64,000 bases of DNA from Phoma sp. XZ068 (taxonomy: Eukaryota > Ascomycota > Dothideomycetes > Pleosporales > Didymellaceae). This document shows, piece by piece, positions 22,289 to 30,923 of the stretch (positions are counted from its first letter, which is position 1; every line of letters begins with the position of its first letter). The notes below the pieces were generated by a model. It worked only from the letters and a program-made list of their open reading frames with translations, searched no databases and had not been told where the DNA came from. A program made the translations under genes and the position numbers. The stretch spans positions 496,001 to 560,000 of the forward strand of contig RBKR01000001.1 in assembly GCA_004835665.1 (NCBI GenBank), written 5' to 3'.

Positions 22289-23312
22289 TATCGCCGAATG
22301 AAGGTCAAGCCTGATTCTTTGGGGAGAAAAAACTGCACACCTACTCGGCTCTAGATGCGAGAAACCTACATCTTATACTAGGGCCATGCCGTCTATCCCG
22401 GGGCCTGGGTCAGTCTCGCGTGTTGTCAATTGCACGAGCCGGCAACATGCTGCAGGAACCCAATGCATGAGGGCCAAGCATTCACCCCACGCGCCGGGGT
22501 GCAGGATGAATGCTTAGGGAAGCTTCTGCGCCGGCATCGTCATGGATCGAAGGCTTGAATGGTTCTTGACTAGTTCAAGCAAATCCTCAAGCTCTTAGCC
22601 GTCTTGAGCTGCAGAAATGCGCGTTTTACAGGACGCCGGTACCGCGATACGGGGATGGATCGCTGGGGTGGTTGGCGGTTGCTGATAACAAGGCATACCG
22701 AGCCAATGGTCGTAGCACGTGTGAGTGTTCCGCCGGAGACCTGCAGAGGCTAAGTCAATATCTTGCCACGGGAGATAGCTTAATTATGCAAGTCAATTGA
22801 CGGCAACGCTGAAAATACCCCAAGAGCCCGAGAGAACGATCAACAGGCTAGTATAATTAGGAAATACCTCCATGGTGCTCTCGCTGGAGACCTGCGTTCA
22901 GTACCTGGCGTTCGTTTTTGCATAATGTCCCCACATCAGCCTAAGCTCCCACTCGCCCCACCACGCGGGGCTGACAGGAATCTGATTGGCAAATCCCACT
23001 TGCTTTGATCCTTACCATCCATGAAATCCTACAAAGGGTACCTCTATAGTGCGACGATTATAGAGATGAGGCCACTGCAATGAAGGCTACTGACCAGGAA
23101 GGTATACAAAACCTCCAGTGGATGCCAACTCGAGCATGTCACTTCTAATTCGGCTCACTGCCAGGATGCCCGCATTTCGGCTACACGTTTGCGAGATCCA
23201 CATGGGTCACACGTCTTGGGTGACCGCCTGATTTTAGGATTATGATTTTCAGGGAGCCAGGCCACTTTTGTGCCCATTCACATCAACAACATCGAACTGA
23301 TCATAAACAATC
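22289..23312. other. Intergenic between divergent genes
   Basis: About 1 kb of promoter region for the GDPD gene (left) and the hydrolase gene (right). I can support no specific site. Confidence 0.5.
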
Positions 23313-24215
23313 ATGCCGTCCTCAACAATCCCGATCACCATCACCCACCTCGGCAACCTTCAGGTTGGCTACCGCCTCACAAACAATGCCGTTGACCAGT
23401 CCAAACCCACTCTGGTCTGCATAAACTCAATGTGCATGACCACCGCGCTTTTCGACGCGCAGTTCAATGACACTTCCCTCACCAATGCCATGAACATCCT
23501 GGCCATTGAACCCCTCGGCCATGGAGCAACCACCTTCCCAACCAAAGCTAGCCATTTCACGTATTGGGACTCCGCAATCGTTGCTCTTGAAGTCATGACT
23601 GCTCTAAAGGTAGAGAAGGCGTTTGTGCTTGGCACGAGTCAGGGAGGGTGGATGGTTGCACGTATGGCGCTTCTCGCACCTGAACGAATCCTCGGACTTC
23701 TACCCTTGGGTACGAGTATGGATGCGGAGACGCCTGAGACGAGGGAGAAGGGATGCTGGGACCCTGTTCCGCTGCTCAGTGGTTTTGTTGACAAATGGGC
23801 AAGTGCTGAGGATACACCGGCATTCGAAATCGATGACCAGTGGTGTGGGATGATTGCTAGTTTTGGATTCGGGTCGCATGCGACAGATGAGTCGACAGCT
23901 TTCTGGACGAAGGTGTTGAAGGAGACGTATGCTGGAGACGAAGGGAGGAGGAAGGTAAGAATGGCGGTGCTGTGCCTGATGTCTCGAGACTCGTTGACAT
24001 TGAGACTTGGCGATATTACTTGTCCTGTACATTGGCTTCAAGGGACGGAAGATGCTCCCTATGCATGCCAGGTGCAGGGCCAGCAGATCGAGTTGTTCGC
24101 CAGCAAAAGCAAGAAGTTGAGTATTGTGGAGGGAGGCGCGCATTACCTGAACGCAACGAACCCTAAGGAAGTCAATGAGGCGATTTTGGAGATGATAACG
24201 AAGCATGCTTCGTAA
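23313..24215 (+). CDS. Alpha/beta hydrolase
   Basis: One exon, 300 residues. The nucleophile elbow GTSQGGW places the catalytic serine at S109. The oxyanion-side strand reads LVCINSMCMTT, EPLGHGAT precedes the elbow, and the catalytic histidine is probably H277 in EGGAHYL. The acid is likely in the strand TCPVHWLQGTEDAP. The length and single-domain build fit the small epoxide-hydrolase/haloperoxidase-like group. No signal peptide is visible, so it is probably cytosolic. The substrate is unknown; in such accessory regions these enzymes often act on esters, lactones or host-derived compounds, but nothing here shows this. Confidence 0.87.
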   Translation: MPSSTIPITITHLGNLQVGYRLTNNAVDQSKPTLVCINSMCMTTALFDAQFNDTSLTNAMNILAIEPLGHGATTFPTKASHFTYWDSAIVALEVMTALKVEKAFVLGTSQGGWMVARMALLAPERILGLLPLGTSMDAETPETREKGCWDPVPLLSGFVDKWASAEDTPAFEIDDQWCGMIASFGFGSHATDESTAFWTKVLKETYAGDEGRRKVRMAVLCLMSRDSLTLRLGDITCPVHWLQGTEDAPYACQVQGQQIELFASKSKKLSIVEGGAHYLNATNPKEVNEAILEMITKHAS

Positions 24216-24449
24216 CAATGCAGACAGGGCATAATAGCTAGTCAAATGGATCATTGAAGTCACATTAGGTTTACCTCTAGTTAATCTATCAAAGCTGGAT
24301 CTAGTCATACTTGTGGCTACTCCAGAAGCACTCTGGAATGCTAAACGTGTCCCGCCCTATCATGATTCAACGTCAATCACAGTGTTATGGGATCTGTTAT
24401 GCGTAGATCAATATGTCCGTTTATAGTAAACATGCTCTACTTCGGCATC

Positions 24450-25047
24450 CTAGTTGCCCTTTCCACCAGCACCATCATGGAGACTCTTCCACTCTTTCCC
24501 ACCAGTATAATACGCTCCACCGACATGCTCATCCACACTTGCCGGCTTCAACCACGCACACCGGTCCTTCTCGAACGTCTCAATCCTCGGCTTAAACTTG
24601 GTCTCCTGTAAGTTGAAATCGTCGATGGTACCAATACGTGGGATGCTCATGCCAGGGTAACCGCTGCTACGGCGGTATAAAAGGGTGCCGCAAACACTGC
24701 AGAAGCTATTTTCCATATAGTTACCGGTGGCAATGGTCTCTTTTTGGCGGAAGCGTGTGAGCTTATCTTCTCCACGAAGATGCTTGAGGTGCGTATCTTT
24801 GACGACAAAGTTGGAGGCGAACATGCTGGTTATGCATGAATATGTGAACGATATATTTAGTGTAGGCGAATCCTCACCTAGCAGTGATCTTGCGACAGTC
24901 GGTGCAATGACAGATGAAAGTGTCGACCAACCCTTCGCCTTCTGTGGGTACTTCGATTTGAACGGCGCCACAATAGCAAGTCGCTGTTGCAGTGCCATTT
25001 CGGTCGCCATGGGCGCCTTCAGAAGGGAGGACAATATTCTCTTGCAT
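24450..25047 (-). CDS. GFA/CENP-V-type zinc enzyme (glutathione-dependent formaldehyde-activating family)
   Basis: Model complement(join(24450..24825,24878..25047)), 181 residues. The intron 24826..24877 (GTGAGG...CAG) restores the true frame. The longer unspliced frame loses the cysteines, which shows that splicing is needed. After it the seven family cysteines are present: C24 and C26 (CYCG), C46, C48 and C51 (CHCTDC), C99 and C102 (CSVCG). They bind two zinc ions. The tail block IPRIGTIDDFNL is also typical. The founding enzyme condenses glutathione with formaldehyde; most fungal members have unknown substrates. No targeting signal is visible. The gene is tail to tail with the alpha/beta hydrolase gene, 234 bp apart. 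Confidence 0.88.
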
Positions 25048-26011
25048 GTCTACTGGTTTGAGGTGGTCTTGAATGGATTTCAGTCTTTGGGCTGTGTTAT
25101 GTCGTTAGGAAAGTGTCCCGGAGCGAGAGATGAGTGAGATTTGAACACAAAAGCGCGAGAGAAGAACTTGATATACTTGCTCATTGTGCCGGGTCAAGGG
25201 ATGCAGAGGGGTGGTCAATGTACGCTCCGTGGGCTGTCAATGGCACCAGTAGAAAGTCTGGATGCCTACCCTGTGTCTGTACTGTCGGCACACAGCAGGA
25301 CAATGATGTAATGCTATTTCATCTGTGGTTACGACGCATTGTAAGCCTGCGTCGTGACAAAGCCGTCGGCGATAATGAGGGGTAGCTTCCAAATACCGGA
25401 TATAAGGCCGCCAGAGCTTACAAGTCGACGTCGAAGACAGTCGAAGACATGACTTGGGTGCTGAGCAATCTGTGATCAAATTCTGGACTATCATGTAAAG
25501 GACCCAGGAACTCTTGTCTAGGCTGTGCGATCGGACACTTAATCTGCCATAGTAAAAGGAGCATGCTGGTCAAGTTGCTCGATGATATCCGGTTGAAAAT
25601 GGCCGAGTTAAGTAAGGGTCATTGTGAAGCAACAGAGCGAACCTTAGAAGCTTATATCGAGCAATATTGGAGAACCTTGATGTCCATGTCGCGATCATGC
25701 AAGCATAGGCGCGCCGGTTGGAGGCCGGGAGATGGGCACCTTGGAGACTACCGAAACGCTAGACTGGGGTCGGTGGCGGGGCACGCGTGTGCGCCAGTGC
25801 GCCTGCAGCCTTGCCGTGAAGCTTCCAAAGATTTCTACAACTCTTCCAAAGCGACAACTGCTCTTCCGCACCAACTCTAAAACTCACCTCGCCTTAGCCC
25901 ATCTCTATTGGGGCCACTTAGAACTCTCGACGAAGACAACCACCGACTCTACCTCTCTCTCCTGCGATCGAATACCCCACCAAATCCAACTTCGCGCTCC
26001 TACACATCACA
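25048..26011. other. Intergenic between divergent genes
   Basis: Promoter region of the GFA gene and of dim1. A pyrimidine-rich stretch lies just before the dim1 start. No other feature was seen. Confidence 0.5.
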
Positions 26012-26443
26012 ATGGGCTCTGTAGTTCTCCCCCACCTGCGCACAGGCTGGCACGTCGACCAAGCCATTCTCTCTGAAGAAGACCGTCTCGTCGTCATCCG
26101 CTTTGGCCGCGACTCGGACCCCGACTGCATGCGACAAGACGAAGTACTCTACAAGATCGCGGACCGCGTGAAGAACTTCGCCGCGCTATACGTCTGTGAT
26201 CTAGATGAGGTGCCCGACTTCAAGGCCATGTACGAACTGTATGACCCCTGCACGGTCATGTTCTTCTTCAGGAATAAGCATATGATGTGCGATTTTGGCA
26301 CCGGTAACAACAACAAGTTGAACTGGGTCCTCGAGGACAAGCAGGAGTTGATTGATATTATTGAGACGGTGTATAGGGGCGCAAAGAAGGGGAGAGGTCT
26401 GGTGGTCAGCCCGAAAGACTACTCTACGCGCTACCGTTACTAG
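26012..26443 (+). CDS. dim1: U5 snRNP thioredoxin-like protein Dim1 (Dib1/TXNL4A)
   Basis: One exon, 143 residues, the full family length. The sequence keeps the near-invariant family blocks: HLRTGWHVDQAI at the start, VVIRFGRDSDPDCMRQDE, CDLDEVPDFKAMYELYDPCTVMFFFRNKHM, and FGTGNNNKLNW near residue 100. This thioredoxin-fold protein lacks a redox CxxC and is a core part of the U5 and U4/U6.U5 tri-snRNP, needed before spliceosome activation and for mitotic progression in fission yeast. The start ATG in CACAATGGGC is well placed. Identification is near certain. Confidence 0.97.
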   Translation: MGSVVLPHLRTGWHVDQAILSEEDRLVVIRFGRDSDPDCMRQDEVLYKIADRVKNFAALYVCDLDEVPDFKAMYELYDPCTVMFFFRNKHMMCDFGTGNNNKLNWVLEDKQELIDIIETVYRGAKKGRGLVVSPKDYSTRYRY

Positions 26444-27109
26444 ACAGTGTGTGGAAGCATTGGCGGCTAGGCGCAGGCCTAGCAATGGTCTGTTTAAAGA
26501 AGGAATGGAAACGATTGTGGCTCTGGAGTTTATATTGCTACGGCAAGGGCATGGTATCGGCGTTTCTAGGATTGTAGGCTGTAGTCAGGGTGATGAGACC
26601 GCACTCAGGGTCGTTTTACTGAAGGAGTTGTGCAGGTTAGTGCAATACACACCAGAAGTATTTCAAACAACGTTTTAGCAGTCATTGTGCCATCCAGGGA
26701 CTCTTGTAAGTGTCTTGAGCATTGTGTATCGAATGTGCAGTTGCTGCTTCCTCATCGGTCGTTCGCTAAACGCTGCAGATTCAAGTGGTCGCTTCAAACA
26801 CGCCCCGCCATCATTCAACGTACTTCCACAACTGTCCCGTGTGAGACCCGTCAATCAATGACTGGCCCACTCAATCTCGTCTAACATCGATAGGTCTTTC
26901 TAGCCTGGAACAATCACTCAGACTAGCCGACATTTTGTTCGAGTACGAAATCCTCGAGAACACGAGGGATGGCACGTGTACGTGTATAAGCAAGCCACAA
27001 GGCTGGGTGTTTGCATGGCGCACAGCTCTCTTCGCTCTCTGACTATGGATCCTCTCCACGTTCATACGTCAGCAAGCAACCAATCTAAACATCCTCAGCC
27101 GCTTCTCAG
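26444..27109. other. Intergenic
   Basis: 3' flank of dim1 and promoter of the second HET gene. Nothing else is supported. Confidence 0.5.
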
Positions 27110-28888
27110 ATGGGCGACAACACCGCCTGCTGCCGCACCGTCAGCTTCGACGACAAAGGCAAGCCTGTGACAAGTCTCGCTGCCAGTCCTGGAGAGGGTA
27201 CAGGCCCCAACAGCATTCTCCGTCTTACTTCGCATGGCCAGTTTACGATACATCTACAACCAAAACCGCTCGAAGACGATGAAATCCGACTGTTTGTGCT
27301 TTTCCCCGGACCTGATGACGCTTCCATTGCAGGCTACTTGTTCCATACACCATTCTCTCGGTCGCCACCATACCAAGCAGTCTCTTGGGTATGGGGTTCG
27401 AACACAACAGACACGGCGCAGATTTGTGTTAATGACTGCATGGTCTCTGTTCGCGCGAATCTCTTACCCGCGCTACGTGCATTTCGCAAGGAGGACGAGC
27501 CGCTGATACTCTGGATTGACACTTTGTGCATCAATCAAGCGGACACTGCCGAGCGCAATCGTCAAGTACGACTGATGGAGCGGATATACGCACAGTCTGA
27601 GAGTGTCCTCGCGTGGCTTGGGCTCGCTACAGCGCAAAGCTACCTAGGCATCACTGTGTTTCTGTTGAATCTCCTGCAGTCCGATGAGTTTGACACAGCC
27701 GACCTTCCACCGGTGAATGTCGACCTAGTTCCACCGCCTGGAGCACCATATGACGAGCTTGTGTCGAAGTTCCAGACATATATGGAAGGTTCGACTGATA
27801 TAACGTCGAGAGAGTGGTGGCATCGAATATGGATCGTACAGGAGATTCTCCTCTCGAGAAAGGCATATTTGTGCATTGGCAAAGCGCGATTCCTCTGGCC
27901 ACAATGCCCTCCTACATCAACAGAATCGCCAGTACCGGCAGCTGCAAAGTCCGGCGTTTGGTCGCTCAGATGCCTTCAACGGCGGCTTGCCCCTGACAAT
28001 GCCCGTCCGTCCGTCTTGGATGTCTTCACCATGACGCATCCACGGCATTGTACCGACCCCAGAGACCGCGTGTTTGCTATTCTCGGCCTCGTAGATCTAC
28101 CAGATGCTATTGCCAATTGCGCCGATTACGAACTCACCCTCGCCGAAGTCCAAAGACGTCTGTTCCGCACCAGTGTGGAGCTCCACCAGGACCTGCGAAT
28201 CCTCACTCACGCGAGGGGCCTGTGTTCAAGCAGCTCAAATGCTTCAGACCTAACATGGCTACCGCGGTGGGGCATGGACCAACGCAGACAAGAGCTGTAC
28301 GCGCTGCATCCCGTTGAGACATTATCAATCACCGAATTTGCGCACCTATGGAACCACCCAATGATGATTGCCGCCGTCGAAGACGAATTCATCACCGCAA
28401 AAGTCGCTTACTACGCTTCTCGCACGCACAAGGCTTCCGGGTCCAGCGCGCCGAAGCTGCACATGGGTCTTGCGCCTGCGCTGGAGGGCTTCAGCTTCGA
28501 CGTCGTGCAGAACGTTAGGCCGCAGGCAACACTTGATGATAACGAATGGGTGGCCTGGAGCAATGGCGTCCCAACCGAAGAATGGCTCAGCACCACGCTC
28601 GGCGTCTCGTCTGATACCAGCAATGGCAAGGCGGCGGCCAGGCACTTGGCGCGAATTACGACGGCGGACGGGCGAGGAGGGAATACTACGAGATTCTGCC
28701 GCGACGGCGATGTGGTGTGTATCCTGTTCGGCGGCAATATTCCGTGTATCCTGCGGAAAACTACGGATGATCCGAGTGACAGGTATATGTTCGTGTGTGA
28801 GGCGTATGTTGAGGGGGTCATGAATGGGGAGATGATGGAAGAGTTGGTGAAAGGGCTGTATGAGGTGCAGATGTTTGAGTTTTTGTAG
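27110..28888 (+). CDS. HET-domain protein
   Basis: One exon, 592 residues. The domain starts at about residue 87 with YQAVSWVWGSN, then LILWIDTLCINQADTAERNRQVRLMERIY from about 133, and ends with SVLAWLGLA. The downstream SREWWHRIWIVQEILLS block and the HCTDPRDRVFAILGLVD block are common in the family. It differs greatly from the other HET protein at 12967..14823 outside these blocks, so the two are not recent duplicates. HET proteins cause incompatibility-type cell death. The N-terminal ~85 residues before the domain are not recognised. It lies between two spliceosome-related genes, an unusual spot for a fast-evolving family. Confidence 0.9.
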   Translation: MGDNTACCRTVSFDDKGKPVTSLAASPGEGTGPNSILRLTSHGQFTIHLQPKPLEDDEIRLFVLFPGPDDASIAGYLFHTPFSRSPPYQAVSWVWGSNTTDTAQICVNDCMVSVRANLLPALRAFRKEDEPLILWIDTLCINQADTAERNRQVRLMERIYAQSESVLAWLGLATAQSYLGITVFLLNLLQSDEFDTADLPPVNVDLVPPPGAPYDELVSKFQTYMEGSTDITSREWWHRIWIVQEILLSRKAYLCIGKARFLWPQCPPTSTESPVPAAAKSGVWSLRCLQRRLAPDNARPSVLDVFTMTHPRHCTDPRDRVFAILGLVDLPDAIANCADYELTLAEVQRRLFRTSVELHQDLRILTHARGLCSSSSNASDLTWLPRWGMDQRRQELYALHPVETLSITEFAHLWNHPMMIAAVEDEFITAKVAYYASRTHKASGSSAPKLHMGLAPALEGFSFDVVQNVRPQATLDDNEWVAWSNGVPTEEWLSTTLGVSSDTSNGKAAARHLARITTADGRGGNTTRFCRDGDVVCILFGGNIPCILRKTTDDPSDRYMFVCEAYVEGVMNGEMMEELVKGLYEVQMFEFL

Positions 28889-29153
28889 AGCTGACGAAGA
28901 CATGGATCTTTGAGAACGCTGCCAGTTATATGTCCCTTCGTTGGAGCTGATTCTAGATGGTATGCTATCGGATGTCTGGCGTAGTTCCAGTTGACACTAC
29001 ACTCTTGAATCAGAGCACTCACGTCTAGATACACCGCATGACAAACAACACTAAATTATAGCACAGCATTGATCTGCATTCTGGGTATCTAATTCAACAT
29101 CCCACCTCCCAACCCCCATAATCCCTCTTCGCTCTCCAACATCCAACCCCATC

Positions 29154-29852
29154 TCAATCCCCCGTATTCAACTCCAAATCAATCTGCACCCCATTACTAA
29201 TCGCATAATCCGCCAAACTCAAACTATCATGAAACGGCCGCTCGCCCTGCCTCTTGAGCATAATCTCATGCACAGGCCTTCCTATCTTGGCTGCCACCAT
29301 GGCTTTTAGGACTTTGACGGGGTCCGAGGGGAGGCAGGGGACTTGGGTTTTTGTGCCGAGGCGGTCGTTGACGGTGACGATTATCATGGCTTCGCCTGAG
29401 GGTGCGGCAGCGGCGGGGGCAGGCTTCTTGTCTTCGCGTGGTTTGCGGGGGCGGTTGGGGTCGCGGTCGCGGTCGTCGCGGGGACGCCTTTCTCTGCTTC
29501 TGCTGCTGCGGCGGCGGTGCGAGTCTCGGTCGTCGCGGCGATGGTCGCGGTCTCGGGAGCTGCGCCGCCGGTCGTCGCGTCCGGTGTAGCGGTCTGAGCG
29601 CCTGTCGTCGCGGTCGTCTCGGGGGCGTCTGTCTCTGTCTCGTCGGTCGTCGCGGTCGTCGCGCCGTCTTTGGTCGCGCTCGGATGAGTCTTTCTTGTCG
29701 TTTTTCCACTTGAGGCCTGAGAAGTTCTTTGGTCTCCGGGGCGCGGGACTGCGGCTTCGTCGTGGAGAGCGGGAGCGCGAGCGGGTGCGTGGTTCTGCAG
29801 CACGCGGTTCTGGGGCGCGTTCCTCTGCGCGGGGAGGCGAGGGGGAGGGCAT
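29154..29852 (-). CDS. hub1: Hub1/UBL5 ubiquitin-like domain with N-terminal SR/RD-rich arm
   Basis: One exon, 232 residues. Residues 1-150 are almost all Arg, Asp, Ser and Pro, with RSRSRSPRR-type SR runs followed by RDRDRR-type RD runs, like splicing-factor arms. The last ~77 residues form a Hub1/UBL5 domain: MIIVTVNDRLGTKTQVPCLPSDPVKVLK, then IMLKRQGERPFHDSLSLADYAISNGVQIDLELN. Hub1 is a noncovalent ubiquitin-like modifier that binds Snu66/Prp38-type HIND motifs and alters 5' splice-site use. The usual tyrosine pair at the end is replaced by LNTGD. Standalone Hub1 is only about 73 residues. The methionine at the domain start is internal, but a short product from it cannot be ruled out. Confidence 0.85.
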   Translation of the reverse strand: MPSPSPPRAEERAPEPRAAEPRTRSRSRSPRRSRSPAPRRPKNFSGLKWKNDKKDSSERDQRRRDDRDDRRDRDRRPRDDRDDRRSDRYTGRDDRRRSSRDRDHRRDDRDSHRRRSSRSRERRPRDDRDRDPNRPRKPREDKKPAPAAAAPSGEAMIIVTVNDRLGTKTQVPCLPSDPVKVLKAMVAAKIGRPVHEIMLKRQGERPFHDSLSLADYAISNGVQIDLELNTGD

Positions 29853-30130
29853 GTCTGGCGAGCAGTGATATATTGTTATGAGCGGGAGAAAGCGTGGATC
29901 GACCTGAAGTATTGACTGAAAACTGTTGATTCACGTCTGGCAGAAAGTGTGAGTCGGTGTCGAAGATGATGTCAACTTATTCCAGCCTAAACTTTCAAGC
30001 TTGCGCTCGGACCGCGTTCCCCAGTCTCGGGCTCGCTTCGTCCCGCAGCAAGGGCGCGTCGCGTCATCCTTCCTCCATCCTCGCGGTACCAATTGCCAGA
30101 CTTCAATTTGCACCTCACGATGATACTACC
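29853..30130. promoter_or_regulatory. Short divergent promoter, hub1 / PIG-H gene
   Basis: 278 bp separate the two outward-facing start codons, so the genes probably share control elements. The PIG-H frame is open upstream to 29957, so an earlier start is possible. Confidence 0.5.
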
Positions 30131-30840
30131 ATGGTGCTAGCCCTCCTCGCCCGCCTCACCGCGCCCCCAACCCAAACCCTACGCACCCTCCAACCCACAC
30201 CGTCGACCGTCTCCTTCACCGTCTCCACACGCCCGGTCCCTGTCACTCTCGCCGCGAAACTACGCTACTATGTCGGTCTCTTAACACGCTTCCTAATCGG
30301 CGCATGCACACTGCTCCTCCTCTGGGCCCGATGGCGAATCAGCTACGGTCTACCCACCGACATCCTTCTCTTCTTCCTGGGCGGCCCACGCACAGCATCC
30401 TTGCTTAAGCTGCTTGGAGGCGTGGGATGGCCATACTTTGGCCCAGGCTCACTTCTCGTGCTCTTCCTCGTGCTACGGCGGGGATATACTGGTACTTTCC
30501 ACCCTCCCTGCACATCTAACCTTGCTGACGCAGCGCAGAAGAGAGTCTCACCCTGCTACGTGGACTAGGCGTTCAGACGTCGTCGTCTGCGCCGACGTTT
30601 CTGCAGGCCAAGGCGAGCCGATTTATTCCTACAAGTGATATCCAGGATATTTTCATTCATGAGGCGTTTCGGGGGTTTGAGATTAGGTTCTATCTCGCTA
30701 TTGTGGTAAAGGGGGAGGAGGATATTGTGGTTGTGTTTCCGGGTTTGTTGCCTAGGAGGGCGATTCTAGAGGAGGTGTGGAGGGGCGCGCGGAAGTGTTT
30801 GTGGGAGACTGGGGGAAGTAGAGTCAAAGATGGGACGTAG
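30131..30840 (+). CDS. PIG-H/Gpi15-like subunit of GPI N-acetylglucosaminyltransferase
   Basis: Model join(30131..30491,30539..30840), 220 residues. The 47-bp intron has GTACTT, CTAAC and CAG, and splits a glutamate codon (phase 1). Residues 40-115 contain two hydrophobic segments (FLIGACTLLLLW and the stretch around GPGSLLVLFLVLRR). The C-terminal domain has EESLTLLRGLGVQTSS, RFIPTSDIQDIFIHEAF and RFYLAIVV, the characteristic PIG-H block. PIG-H works with PIG-A and others at the cytosolic face of the ER to make GlcNAc-PI, the first step of GPI-anchor synthesis. Without the splice the frame ends early. The 3' end is 83 bp from the opposing PUS3 gene end. Confidence 0.87.
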
Positions 30841-30923
30841 ACGAAAGTATTGCAATGAGATGCATGTTGTGTGACACAATCTAAGGTGGGTATCATTGAA
30901 TTTATGTTTATGCTTGCAAGACG

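Noticed and set aside
12967..28888. Two HET genes as recent duplicates
   Set aside because: They share only the family blocks; the rest of the proteins does not align by eye.
29266..29934. 222-codon minus-strand open frame overlapping hub1 in another frame
   Set aside because: Arg/Pro-rich by-product of the SR-repeat codons; the frame with the Hub1 domain is the real one.
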